DNA from: Burkholderia cenocepacia
GTDB lineage: Bacteria; Pseudomonadota; Gammaproteobacteria; Burkholderiales; Burkholderiaceae
DNA: 64,000 nucleotides
Direction of reading: 5' to 3'
Assembly (NCBI RefSeq): GCF_900446215.1
Contig: NZ_UAQZ01000016.1
Location: 310,001-374,000, forward strand
Part shown: positions 51,213-59,866 of the stretch, piece after piece
How the letters are laid out: each line of letters starts with the position of its first letter
Position numbering within the stretch: position 1 is the first letter of the stretch
The notes under the pieces: model-generated
Database searches by the model: none
What the model saw: only the letters and a program-made list of their open reading frames with translations
What the model was told of the DNA's origin: nothing
Made by a program: the position numbers and the translations under genes

Positions 51213-52223
51213 TCAGCGCGCTGCGCGGCGGTCGCGCAGGCGGGGATCGATCAGCAGGTACAGCAGGTCGACGGCCGTGCTGAGCGTGACGTAGATGGCC
51301 GCCGACAGGATCGCGATCGCGAGGATCACCGGCATGTCCTTCGACAGCACCGCGTCGACCGTCACCTTGCCGAGGCCCGGCCGGCCGAACACCTGTTCGG
51401 TGATCACCGCGCCGCTCAGCAAGCCGCCGACGAGCCAGCCGGCGAGCGTGACGGCCGGCAGCGCCGCATGGCGCAGCGCATGGCGCACCCGCAGCGCGAG
51501 CCCGCCGATGCCCCACGAACGCACCGTCAGCGCGTACGGCTCGTCGAGCGCGCGCTCGATGCCTTGCCGCAGCACGCGGCCGATCACCGCGCCCTGCGCG
51601 AGCCCGAGCGACAGCGCGGGCAGCACGAGCGACGCGAAGCCGCGATCGCCGGCCACCGGGAACAACTTCAGCGTGAAGCTGAACACGAACAGCAGCATGA
51701 TGCCGAGCCAGAACGACGGCGTCGACGCGAGCAGCAGTTCGACACCCGATGCGGCGCGGCCGGCCCAGCGTCGGCCGGCGGTCAGTACCGCGAGGCCGAC
51801 CGCGAATACGATCGTCACCACCAGCGCCGCGCCCGTCAGTTTCAGCGTCGGCCATAGCTGGCCGAGCACGAGCGGCGCGACGTCGGTGTTGAGGATGTAC
51901 GAGCGGCCGAACTCGCCGTGCAGCACGCGCCACAGGTAATGCAGGTATTGCAGCGCGAGCGGCTCGTCGAGCCCCCATTCCTGGCGGATCGCGGCCTCGA
52001 TCTCCGGCGTACTCAACTGCTCGCCGATCAGGATGCCGACGATATCGCCCGGCGCGAGATGCACGGCGGCGAACGACAGCGTCACCGCGGCCCACAGCAC
52101 GAGCGCGCCGGTGGCGAGCCGCGTCGCGACCGGCGAACGCAGCCAGCGGCGCCACGCAGCCGGCGGCGCAGCGGCAGGCCGCGCGTCCGGGACGGCGACG
52201 AAAGCGGACGACGGACGGTTCAT
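51213..52223 (-). CDS. Peptide-type ABC permease (DppB-like)
   Basis: A 336-residue permease. It carries the DppB signature A-V-H-L-A-P-G-D-I-V-G-I-L-I-G, L-D-E-P-L-A-L-Q-Y-L-H-Y-L, and the EAA-type loop L-D-E-P-Y-A-L-T-V-R-S-W-G-I-G-G-L-A-L-R-V-R-H-A-L-R-H-A. About six membrane helices. It follows the binding-protein gene by 61 bases on the minus strand. Confidence 0.92.
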   Translation of the reverse strand: MNRPSSAFVAVPDARPAAAPPAAWRRWLRSPVATRLATGALVLWAAVTLSFAAVHLAPGDIVGILIGEQLSTPEIEAAIRQEWGLDEPLALQYLHYLWRVLHGEFGRSYILNTDVAPLVLGQLWPTLKLTGAALVVTIVFAVGLAVLTAGRRWAGRAASGVELLLASTPSFWLGIMLLFVFSFTLKLFPVAGDRGFASLVLPALSLGLAQGAVIGRVLRQGIERALDEPYALTVRSWGIGGLALRVRHALRHAALPAVTLAGWLVGGLLSGAVITEQVFGRPGLGKVTVDAVLSKDMPVILAIAILSAAIYVTLSTAVDLLYLLIDPRLRDRRAAR

Positions 52224-52284
52224 GGTCGATTCTCCTGTCGGGGCGGCGCGATGGGCGAGGCGAAGCAGGCCGGCACGCGTCGGC

Positions 52285-53925
52285 TTACTTCTTCACCCAC
52301 ACGTCGTACGGGTTCTCGGGCATCTGCGCGAACGAGCGGAAGCGCAAGCCCTGGACCGCCTTCGCGGCGGCGATCTGGTCTTCCGGCTCGTACAGCGGCA
52401 GCGCGTACGCCTGTTCGTTGATCGCGAAGCGCTGCAACTCGCCGTACAGCCTCTTGCGCTCGGCGACGTTCTGCGTGCGCGCAGCCGCCTGCAGCCAGCG
52501 CGTCAGCTCGGGCGCCGCCGCACGGCTGTAGTTCAGCGCGCCGCCGCGATCGACGGGCAGGTAGTGGCCTTCGATGTCGATGCCGTCCGGCGGCGTGTTC
52601 GAGTTCGCGATCGAACCGAACTTGCCGCTCTTGCGCGCCTCGACGTACGTGCCGTCGTCGACGTACTGAATCTTCAGGTCCACGCCCAGTCGTTGCCGCG
52701 CTTGTGCCTGCAGCGCCTGCAGCAGCACGTCGCGCTGGTCGCGCACGGTCGCCTGCGCCTGGACGACCGCGATCGTCAGCCGTTCGCCGTGCTTCGTGCG
52801 ATAGCCGCCGCTGTCGCGCGCGCTCCAGCCGGCTTCATCCAGCAACTGGTTCGCGAGCTTCGGGTTGTTGCCGTAGGTCTTTTCGATCGACGCGTCGTAG
52901 AACGGATCGATCGGCGACGTGATGCCCCAGGCGCGCGTGCGCTCGCCGCGGTAGATCGACTGCACGATGCCGGTCGTGTCGAGCCCTTCGAGCAGCGCGC
53001 GGCGCACCTTCACGTCCTGCGTCGCGCCGTAGCCGACGTTCAGGAACAGCGAGTACGGCGTGCCGGTATTGAGCGCGCGGCGGTAGGTGAAATCGGCGTT
53101 CTTGCGGATCAGCGCGGCGTCGTTGCCGGACACGCCCTCGATCACGTCGACCTGGCCGGACAGCAGCGCGCCGGTGCGGACCGACGATTCGGGCAGGAAC
53201 CGGTAGACGACCCGGTCGAGATACGCGGGGCCCTGGTGGCCCGCGGTCGGCGGCGCCCAGCGATAGTCGGGATTCTTCGCGAACTCGATTTCCTGGCCCT
53301 TCACGTAGCGGCGCAGGATGAACGGGCCGGTGCCCGCGATGTCGGGGCCGCCGGATTTCAGGCCGGGCCGGTCGAACGCGTTCGGCGACAGCAGCGGCAG
53401 CCGGCCCGCGAACGTCAGGAACGGCGCATACGGCGCGTCGAGCGTGATGACGACGGTGTGCTCGTCCGGCGTCTTGACGTCGGCGACGTGCGAGATCAGC
53501 CGCGCAAGCTGGCTGCCGGCCGCATACGACAGTTCGCGCGCGTTCAGGAAATTGCGGGCGACGGCCTTCGCGTCGAACGGCGCGCCGTCGGTGAACTTCA
53601 CGCCGTCGCGCAGCGTGAACGTGTAGGTCTTGCCGTCGGCGGAGACCTTGTAGCCGGTCGCGAGCCACGGGACGTAGCTGCCGTCGGGCTTCTGCGCGAG
53701 CAGGCTTTCATACGCGTTGCGCAGCAGCAGCTCGACCTTGTCCTGGCCGTTCAGTTGCGGGTTCAGCGTGCGGGGCTCGGTTTCGACGCCCCAGGTCAGC
53801 GTGCCGCCCGCGACGGGCGCGCCCTGGGCGAACGCCGCATGCGGCAGCGCGAGCGCGAGCAGCAGCGCAGCCGATGCGGTGCGGCGCGACGCGCGCGGCG
53901 CGGAATCCGGAAATGCGAATGTCAT
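52285..53925 (-). CDS. Peptide-type ABC substrate-binding protein (SBP family 5)
   Basis: A 546-residue periplasmic binding protein. The signal peptide (A-S-A-A-L-L-L-A-L-A-L-P-H-A-A-F-A) precedes the mature part with G-V-E-T-E-P-R-T-L-N-P-Q-L and W-L-A-T-G-Y-K-V-S-A-D-G-K-T-Y-T-F-T-L-R-D-G-V-K-F-T-D-G, the family signature. The ligand may be a peptide, an opine, or a sulfur compound such as glutathione. In this operon it lies between a GNAT and LLM pair and the permeases, so a modified or sulfur-bearing ligand is the better guess. Confidence 0.92.
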   Translation of the reverse strand: MTFAFPDSAPRASRRTASAALLLALALPHAAFAQGAPVAGGTLTWGVETEPRTLNPQLNGQDKVELLLRNAYESLLAQKPDGSYVPWLATGYKVSADGKTYTFTLRDGVKFTDGAPFDAKAVARNFLNARELSYAAGSQLARLISHVADVKTPDEHTVVITLDAPYAPFLTFAGRLPLLSPNAFDRPGLKSGGPDIAGTGPFILRRYVKGQEIEFAKNPDYRWAPPTAGHQGPAYLDRVVYRFLPESSVRTGALLSGQVDVIEGVSGNDAALIRKNADFTYRRALNTGTPYSLFLNVGYGATQDVKVRRALLEGLDTTGIVQSIYRGERTRAWGITSPIDPFYDASIEKTYGNNPKLANQLLDEAGWSARDSGGYRTKHGERLTIAVVQAQATVRDQRDVLLQALQAQARQRLGVDLKIQYVDDGTYVEARKSGKFGSIANSNTPPDGIDIEGHYLPVDRGGALNYSRAAAPELTRWLQAAARTQNVAERKRLYGELQRFAINEQAYALPLYEPEDQIAAAKAVQGLRFRSFAQMPENPYDVWVKK

Positions 53926-54002
53926 GCGAGAAAGCCTTTTACGAGGTGGATAGCGGTGGATGCGGTTCGCGTCGTTTATGTGGGCCGGCGCGGCACGTCA
54001 CG

Positions 54003-54578
54003 TCATGCGTTCGCGTGGATGCGCTCGTGGTCCCGGGCGGTATCGTCCGCTGTCGGGGCCGGGTAGAGATCCGGGATCAGGATTTTTCTCAGCCAGACGA
54101 GCGGCGTGCCGAGCGCATTCGTCGAGCGGTCGAACGGCTGATAGCCGCTGCGCTCGTAATACGACGGCAGCCATGGATGGTTGGTCGCGGTCGCGAGATA
54201 CGTCGCCGGCGCCTTCACCTGCGACGCCAGGAACTGCGTCTCGACGTGCGCGATCAGCGCGTGTCCGAATCCCTGCCGCTTGAACGCTGGGGCGACCGCG
54301 AACCAGTGCAGGAACGGATAGGGCGTGCGATGGCGTTCGCCGGATACCCACGGAAACCGCACGGTCAACGTGGCCGCGAGGGCGGTACGGCCGTCGGGTG
54401 TCGCGTGTTCGAGCACGAACGTCGTTTCGCGCGCGATGGTCTGCGCGACGCGTTCGATCGGCGAGCGCGTGATCGTGAAGTGCACGCCCTGCGCCGCGAG
54501 CGGCGCGTAGGCGTTCTGCAGCAGCGCATAGACGGCCGGCACGTCGTCCGCGCCGGCGATGCGGATCGTATCGGTCAT
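54003..54578 (-). CDS. GNAT N-acetyltransferase
   Basis: A 191-residue acetyltransferase. Motif A region: F-L-H-W-F-A-V-A-P-A-F-K-R-Q-G-F-G-H-A-L-I-A-H-V-E. Motif B region: H-P-W-L-P-S-Y-Y-E-R-S-G-Y. The substrate is unknown. The start overlaps the stop of the LLM monooxygenase (ATGA), and the binding-protein gene follows 77 bases on. The pairing suggests that it acetylates the transporter's ligand or its breakdown product. Confidence 0.85.
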   Translation of the reverse strand: MTDTIRIAGADDVPAVYALLQNAYAPLAAQGVHFTITRSPIERVAQTIARETTFVLEHATPDGRTALAATLTVRFPWVSGERHRTPYPFLHWFAVAPAFKRQGFGHALIAHVETQFLASQVKAPATYLATATNHPWLPSYYERSGYQPFDRSTNALGTPLVWLRKILIPDLYPAPTADDTARDHERIHANA

Positions 54579-55714
54579 GGCGCGGTGCCTTCGAAGTGCG
54601 GTTGATGCGTGGTCGTGCGCGCGTTCCACCCGTCGCGCGCCGCCGCGGCGTCGTGATCGTCGGCGGGCGCGCCGGCCAGCAACCGCAGCGACGCAATCCG
54701 CGGTGCGGCATCGGCGAGTGGCGTGTCGACGACGAATTCGGCAATCCCGTGACGACGATGCAACGCGTCGAACTCGCACAGCACGTCGTCGCGCGTGCCG
54801 TGCACGATGCGCGTTTCGCGCGGGTCGATCCGGTGCGGGCCGCCGCCGGCCTGACGGATGTACGCATGCGCCTGTTCGACGCTGCCGACGTTGACGGCCG
54901 GCGTGTCGCCCACCTGCACGCGAAAGCCCTGATGGCCGCTCGCGAGCCGCGCGGCCGCGTCGCGGGTGCCGGCGACGATCGCGGAGACGGCCAGCAGCGG
55001 CGTGCGGCCGCCCGACGCTTCCCGATAGGTATCGAACGTGCGCGCCAGATCCGTTGCCGATGCGTTCAGGTGCGACGCGTAGACGAACGCCCAGCCGAGC
55101 CGTGCGGCGAGCGTCGCGCTTTCCGCGCTCGCGCCGAGCAGGAACGGTTGCGCGGGCGTTGGCGGTCGCGGCGTCGCATGCAGCGTGGCCGCATCCTCGC
55201 CGGTCGCATCGGTTGTCGCATCGTCACCGTGGAGATGGCGATTCAGCGCGTGGGCCAGATCGGCGAAGGGCGCGCGTCGCGCCGGATCGTAGCCGTCCTG
55301 CAGCGCGCGCGTCGACAGCGGCAGGCCGCCCGGCGCCTTGCCGATGCCGAGATCGACGCGGCCGGGCGCGAGCGACGCGAGCAGGTTGAAGTTTTCCGCG
55401 ATCTTGTACGGACTGTAGTGCTGCAGCATCACGCCGCCCGATCCGACCCGAATGCGCCGCGTCTGCGCGAGCACGTGCGCGATCAGGATTTCCGGCGACG
55501 GGCACGCGAGCGCGGCCGTGTTGTGATGCTCGGCGAGCCAGTAGCGGTGATAACCGGCCGCATCGGCGAAGCGCGCGAGCGAGACGCTGCGCGCCAGCGC
55601 GTCGGCGGCGGTTTCTCCGGGCGCGACGGGGCTCTTGTCGAGTACGCTCAAGCGGAACGGCAACGCGGACAAGGCGGACGAATCGGTGTGGGAGCGGATG
55701 GCGTCGAACGTCAT
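54575..55714 (-). CDS. Luciferase-like flavin monooxygenase (bacterial LLM, MsnO8-type)
   Basis: A 379-residue TIM-barrel protein with L-S-V-L-D-K-S-P-V near the N-terminus, Y-W-L-A-E-H-H-N, V-G-S-G-G-V-M-L-Q-H-Y-S-P-Y-K-I-A-E, and P-G-R-V-D-L-G-I-G-K-A-P-G. These phrases match the FMN-reducing-partner monooxygenase group annotated as MsnO8. It is the first gene of the minus operon of transporter genes. The substrate is unknown; two-component flavin monooxygenases in such loci often cleave C-S bonds. Confidence 0.88.
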   Translation of the reverse strand: MTFDAIRSHTDSSALSALPFRLSVLDKSPVAPGETAADALARSVSLARFADAAGYHRYWLAEHHNTAALACPSPEILIAHVLAQTRRIRVGSGGVMLQHYSPYKIAENFNLLASLAPGRVDLGIGKAPGGLPLSTRALQDGYDPARRAPFADLAHALNRHLHGDDATTDATGEDAATLHATPRPPTPAQPFLLGASAESATLAARLGWAFVYASHLNASATDLARTFDTYREASGGRTPLLAVSAIVAGTRDAAARLASGHQGFRVQVGDTPAVNVGSVEQAHAYIRQAGGGPHRIDPRETRIVHGTRDDVLCEFDALHRRHGIAEFVVDTPLADAAPRIASLRLLAGAPADDHDAAAARDGWNARTTTHQPHFEGTAP

Positions 55715-55995
55715 GATGAAGCGATCGGCGCGGGTCGAAACGGCCGGATCAGCGGGTTTGGCATGCCGAATTATTTTGCGTCGTCGTTCGCACGGTCAAA
55801 CAATCAAGAAGAATATCGAAAGCCGAAAATATTCGTTCCGGCCGACCGGGGGGCTTGCGTTATGGTCGTTGGCTGCGCGCCTCGCGGCGCGTGCGTGGAG
55901 CCTGCCCGACGATCTCCGGCGCGAGTACGCTCGCCGTCGCGATGGCCGCAGGCATGCTCCGATTCTCCGACTGAACAGAATCACGAGGAATCCGA
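55715..55995. promoter_or_regulatory. Divergent control region of the two LLM operons
   Basis: This 281-base gap separates the start at 55714 (minus) from the leader ORF at 55996 (plus). It is AT-richer than its surroundings and contains GAATAT (55811-55816) and ATATTC (55829-55834), an inverted repeat with a 12-base spacer around C-G-A-A-A-G-C-C. A LysR-type site for sulfur control such as CysB or SsuR would have this size. No regulator gene lies nearby. Confidence 0.4.
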
Positions 55996-56052
55996 ATGAA
56001 CGAGCAACGCGAACGACGTACGGCCTTCACGACGACCGGAGCCGCGTCATGA
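55996..56052 (+). CDS. Eighteen-codon leader ORF coupled to the LLM gene (tentative)
   Basis: ATG at 55996, a GAGGAA box six to seven bases before, and the frame M-N-E-Q-R-E-R-R-T-A-F-T-T-T-G-A-A-S ending at TGA 56050-56052. The stop overlaps the ATG of the next gene as ATGA. The strong ribosome site sits here, while the LLM gene has none, so translation of the LLM gene probably depends on this ORF. A regulatory leader or simply a translation-coupling device. Confidence 0.5.
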   Translation: MNEQRERRTAFTTTGAAS

Positions 56053-57356
56053 GCGGCGCACGCAGACGTCTCAAGACGCTCGTCGGCGCGGCGAGCGTGC
56101 TGTACGCGCCCGGCGATGCGGATGTCGGGCAGGGCGTGCGGCGCGCGGCGTCGCTCGCGCGCAAGGCGGAAGCCGAGAAGATCACCGGCCTCTTTACCGC
56201 CGATCTGCTGCAGGCCGATGCGGCCGGCCTCGCCGGGACCACCGGCAGCCAGGAGCCGATCGTCGCGCTGGCGGCGCTGAGTCAGGCGACCTCGGCCATC
56301 GGGCTCGTCGCGACCGTGTCGACGACGTATCACCATCCGTACAACCTCGCGCGGCTGATCGGCACGCTCGATCACGTGAGCGGCGGCCGCGCCGCGTGGA
56401 ACGCGGTCACGTCGTCGGTCGGCGAGGAGAATTTCGGCGATGCCGCGCTGCCCGACCCGGAGCAGCGTTATGCGCGCGCGGCCGAGTTCATCGAGGTCGT
56501 CAACGCGCTGTTCGATGCGAACGATCCGCGTGCGACGCGTCGCGGGCCGGGTGGCAGCATCTCCGTTGATCCGCTCAAGCTCGGCGCGATCGACTATCGC
56601 GGCGCGCATTTCCAGGTACAGGGGCCGTTGAACGTACCGCCTTCGGCGCAACGGCGGCCCGTGCTGTTTCAGGCGGGGCAGTCGGCAGGCGGCGTGGCGC
56701 TCGGCGCGCGGTATGCGGAAGTCGTCTACACGTCGCAGCCGACGCTCGACGATGCGCGCGCGTTCGTCGCCGAGCTGCACCGGCAGGCGGCTGCATTCGG
56801 CCGCGGCGACCGGCCGCCGCTCGTGATGAACTCGTTTCATTCGGTGATCGGCGACTCCGATGCCGACGTCGCGCGGCGCTTGCGCGACAAGCATGAGCGC
56901 ATCGACTACGAACAGGGCAGGCTGAAGCTTGCCGACATGCTCGGCGGCGGTGTCGACCTGCGCGGCCTGCCGCTCGACCAGCCGTTGCCGGCATCGCTGC
57001 TGCCGGCGATCGACAGCGTGCACCGCCGGCGCGGGCGCGTGGCGATCTTCGTCGGCTATGCGCGCCAGCGGCTGACGCTGCGCGAACTGATCGTGCGTGC
57101 GCAGGAGACCGGGCACTGGTTCGTCGCGGGCACGCCGGAGCAGCTCGCCGATGCGATCGAAACGCGCTATCGCGCGGGGCTCGTCGACGTGCTGTCGCTG
57201 CACGGGCTGGGCCAGCCGGACCAGGAGGACTTGTTGCTCAACGGCTTGCTGCCCGAGTTGCGGCGGCGCGACCTGCTCGATACCGACTATGTAGGCGGCG
57301 ATTTCCGCGCGAACCTGGAACTGCCGGCGTGGCGGCGCGAGGCCGTGGCGGCGTGA
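56049..57356 (+). CDS. Luciferase-like monooxygenase, NtaA/SnaA/DszA type
   Basis: A 435-residue FMN-dependent monooxygenase of the group that includes nitrilotriacetate monooxygenase NtaA and the sulfone monooxygenase DszA. Visible phrases are A-E-A-E-K-I-T-G-L-F-T-A-D, L-V-A-T-V-S-T-T-Y-H-H-P-Y-N-L-A-R, S-G-G-R-A-A-W-N-A-V-T-S, F-Q-V-Q-G-P-L-N-V-P, and P-V-L-F-Q-A-G-Q-S. It needs a flavin reductase, which is not seen here. The ATG at 56049 lies inside the leader ORF's stop. It heads the plus operon with an ABC transporter, so its substrate is likely what the transporter imports. Confidence 0.9.
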   Translation: MSGARRRLKTLVGAASVLYAPGDADVGQGVRRAASLARKAEAEKITGLFTADLLQADAAGLAGTTGSQEPIVALAALSQATSAIGLVATVSTTYHHPYNLARLIGTLDHVSGGRAAWNAVTSSVGEENFGDAALPDPEQRYARAAEFIEVVNALFDANDPRATRRGPGGSISVDPLKLGAIDYRGAHFQVQGPLNVPPSAQRRPVLFQAGQSAGGVALGARYAEVVYTSQPTLDDARAFVAELHRQAAAFGRGDRPPLVMNSFHSVIGDSDADVARRLRDKHERIDYEQGRLKLADMLGGGVDLRGLPLDQPLPASLLPAIDSVHRRRGRVAIFVGYARQRLTLRELIVRAQETGHWFVAGTPEQLADAIETRYRAGLVDVLSLHGLGQPDQEDLLLNGLLPELRRRDLLDTDYVGGDFRANLELPAWRREAVAA

Positions 57357-57533
57357 ACGGATGACTCGCGCACCGGGCGAGGACGTTGGCCGGTGCGCGG
57401 TTCGGCGCATATCGCGCGATCAGATATCCATCGAAAAAATAACCATTTGGTACACGCTTCGGCGCGCATTACAGTCTCGCCTCCTGCCGGCCGCCACGCC
57501 GGTCGTTCCGACGTTATTTCAGAAATGCGCCAC

Positions 57534-58337
57534 ATGAATCGTTTGATGCGTTCCAGGGTCCGCCGTGCCGCGGCCGCGCTGTTCGTGCTCGGCCTCGCGC
57601 CGGTTTCCCATGCGGCCCAGCCGACGTTGCGCGTCGGCATCGACGCCGAGTCGTACCCGCCGTTCTTTTCGAAAGATGCCGGCGGCAAGTGGAAGGGCTG
57701 GGAAATCGACGTGCTCGATGCCGCGTGCGGCAAGCTGAACGTGCGGTGCGAGGTCACCGACATCGCGTGGGACGGCCTGATTCCTGCGTTGCAGAACCGC
57801 AAGATCGACGTGATCTGGTCGTCGATGACGATCACCGGCGAGCGGCAGAAAGCCATCGATTTCAGCCGTGCGTATTACGAATCGCCGACGGTGTTCGTCG
57901 GCGCGAAAAGCGACCGGCGCCGCGTCGACTGCGCGGTGCCCGCGACCTTCAAGGGCAGCGTGATCGGCGTCGAGGCCGGCACCAACTTCTCCGCGTTCCT
58001 CGATGCCCGCTTCAAGCAGAACGCGCAAGTCAAGGCGTTCGACAAGTTCGACAATGCGCTCGCGGATCTGGTGTCCGGCCGCGTCGACTACGTGCAGGAA
58101 GGCAAGGGGCTGTTCACGGCGTTCCTCGCGTCGCGCGACGGCAAGGACTTCGAGGTCAAGGCCACGTGCGCGGACAATCCGGTGCTGGGCCTCGGCATCG
58201 GCGCGGGCGTGCGCCATGGCGATGCGCTGCGCGGCAAGCTGTCGACCGCGATCGCGCAATTGCAGCAGGACGGCACGTGGGATGCGATCACCGCCCGCTA
58301 TCCGAACCTGAAGGGCACGATCGAGAAGGGGCGTTGA
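57534..58337 (+). CDS. Polar amino acid-type ABC substrate-binding protein (SBP family 3)
   Basis: A 267-residue periplasmic binding protein with a signal peptide (A-L-F-V-L-G-L-A-P-V-S-H-A). The mature part reads L-R-V-G-I-D-A-E-S-Y-P-P-F, G-W-E-I-D-V-L-D-A-A, I-A-W-D-G-L-I-P-A-L, I-D-V-I-W-S-S-M-T-I-T-G-E-R-Q-K-A-I-D-F-S, all typical of amino acid and cystine binders. ATG at 57525 also is in frame. The upstream gap holds an AT-rich patch (57424-57450) that may be its own promoter. Two permeases follow; no matching ATPase is seen. Confidence 0.9.
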   Translation: MNRLMRSRVRRAAAALFVLGLAPVSHAAQPTLRVGIDAESYPPFFSKDAGGKWKGWEIDVLDAACGKLNVRCEVTDIAWDGLIPALQNRKIDVIWSSMTITGERQKAIDFSRAYYESPTVFVGAKSDRRRVDCAVPATFKGSVIGVEAGTNFSAFLDARFKQNAQVKAFDKFDNALADLVSGRVDYVQEGKGLFTAFLASRDGKDFEVKATCADNPVLGLGIGAGVRHGDALRGKLSTAIAQLQQDGTWDAITARYPNLKGTIEKGR

Positions 58338-58341
58338 GCGC

Positions 58342-59076
58342 ATGGCCGCGGACGATTCGCTGCTCGCATTGCTCGCCTTCGGCGACGGCGGTTATGGCCG
58401 CGTGTTCGCGGGCGCGTTCGCGCTGACGTTCGGCGTCGCGGCCGCGTCGTTCTGCACCGGCGTGCTGCTCGGCATCGCCGGCGCGCTCGGCAAGCTGTCG
58501 CGATACGCGGCGCTCGTGTGGCTGGCGCGGCTCTACACGATGCTCGTGCGCGCGCTGCCGGAGTTGTTGTGCCTGCTGCTCGCGTTCTACGCGGTCGCGC
58601 CGGCCATCGAGAACGCGTTGCGCGGCAGCGGCATCGTAGCCGGCGACTTCGCGTTCGACCCGTTCGTCGTCGCCGCGCTGTCGCTCGGTTTCATCCAGGG
58701 TGCGTATCTCACCGACATCTTGCGCGCGGCGCTCGTCAACGTGCCGGTCGGGCAGATCGAAGCCGCGCACGCGTACGGGATGACGCCCTGGCAGACGTTC
58801 ACGCGTATCCGGCTCCCGGCCGCGGCGCGGCTCGCGCTGCCGGGCGTCGGCAACGTGTGGCTGAACGCGACCAAGGACGCGTCGTTCATCAGCGTGCTCG
58901 GATCGTTCACGGATCTGCTGAAGGCGAGCCAGCTCGCGGCCGGTGCGACGCGGCACTACGTCTTCTTCTATCTGGTCACGGCCGCGCTGTTCCTGCTGCT
59001 GAGCATCACGTCGACGGGCATTTTCGCGGCGCTCGAGCGGCATGCGAACCGCGGCACGACGCGCGCGACGACATGA
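58342..59076 (+). CDS. Polar amino acid-type ABC permease (first)
   Basis: A 244-residue HisQM-type permease with about five to six helices. The coupling loop is V-P-V-G-Q-I-E-A-A-H-A-Y-G-M-T-P-W-Q-T-F-T-R-I-R-L-P. It starts 4 bases after the binding-protein stop and overlaps the second permease by ATGA. The first helix region includes L-T-F-G-V-A-A-A-S-F-C-T-G. Confidence 0.9.
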   Translation: MAADDSLLALLAFGDGGYGRVFAGAFALTFGVAAASFCTGVLLGIAGALGKLSRYAALVWLARLYTMLVRALPELLCLLLAFYAVAPAIENALRGSGIVAGDFAFDPFVVAALSLGFIQGAYLTDILRAALVNVPVGQIEAAHAYGMTPWQTFTRIRLPAAARLALPGVGNVWLNATKDASFISVLGSFTDLLKASQLAAGATRHYVFFYLVTAALFLLLSITSTGIFAALERHANRGTTRATT

Positions 59077-59840
59077 TCTTCTCGCTGCCTTTCCTGCTCG
59101 ACACGGTGATGCCGAAGCTGCTGGCCGCGGTGCCGACCACGCTCGCGCTGACGCTCGTATCGGGTGCGGCCAGCGTGCTGCTGGGCGTGCCGCTCGCGCT
59201 CGCCGCCGGTGCGCGCCATGCGCCGCTGCGCTGGTCCGCGCGTGGCTGGCTCATGCTGATCCGCGGCACGCCGCTCCTCGTTCAGCTCTATCTGCTGTAC
59301 TACGGATTCGGGCAGATCGTCCCGCGCGAATGGATGCGCGACAGCTGGGCGTCGCCGCTGCTACGCGACGCGTTCTGGTACGCGATCGTCGCGCTGAGCG
59401 TGAACGAGAGCGCGTACGTCGCGACAATCCTGCGCGGCGCGATCGCCGGCGTGCCAGCCGGTGAGATCGAGGCCGGCCACGCATACGGGATGACGCGCAT
59501 GCAGGTGCTGCGCCGCATCGTCGGCCCGCGTGCGTGGCGGCTTGCGCTGCCCGCGCTCACCGGCGAGGCGATCCTGCTGCTGAAATCGACCGTCCTCGCG
59601 TCGACCGTGACCGTGTTCGACGTGATGGGCACGGCCAATACGCTGCGCTTCGAGACGTTGCGCGTGTACGAACCGCTGGCCGGTGCGGCGATCGTCTATG
59701 TCGTGCTGGTCGCGTTGCTGACCATTCCCGCCGCCCGCGTCGAGCAGCGCATCAATCGCTACCTGACGCGCCAGCCCGACGAACGGGTGCCCGCACGGCG
59801 CAGCCGCGCGTCGTCGGGCGCGTGGGCGGCCCCCAACTGA
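59073..59840 (+). CDS. Polar amino acid-type ABC permease (second)
   Basis: A 255-residue permease. Typical phrases are L-I-R-G-T-P-L-L-V-Q-L-Y-L-L-Y-Y-G after the second helix and the coupling loop V-P-A-G-E-I-E-A-G-H-A-Y-G-M-T-R-M-Q-V-L-R-R-I. It forms the heterodimer with the preceding permease. The C-terminal 25 residues are basic and disordered. An ATPase of this type is absent from the window. Confidence 0.9.
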   Translation: MIFSLPFLLDTVMPKLLAAVPTTLALTLVSGAASVLLGVPLALAAGARHAPLRWSARGWLMLIRGTPLLVQLYLLYYGFGQIVPREWMRDSWASPLLRDAFWYAIVALSVNESAYVATILRGAIAGVPAGEIEAGHAYGMTRMQVLRRIVGPRAWRLALPALTGEAILLLKSTVLASTVTVFDVMGTANTLRFETLRVYEPLAGAAIVYVVLVALLTIPAARVEQRINRYLTRQPDERVPARRSRASSGAWAAPN

Positions 59841-59866
59841 TTCCTGCCTTGGTACCGATTTCGACG

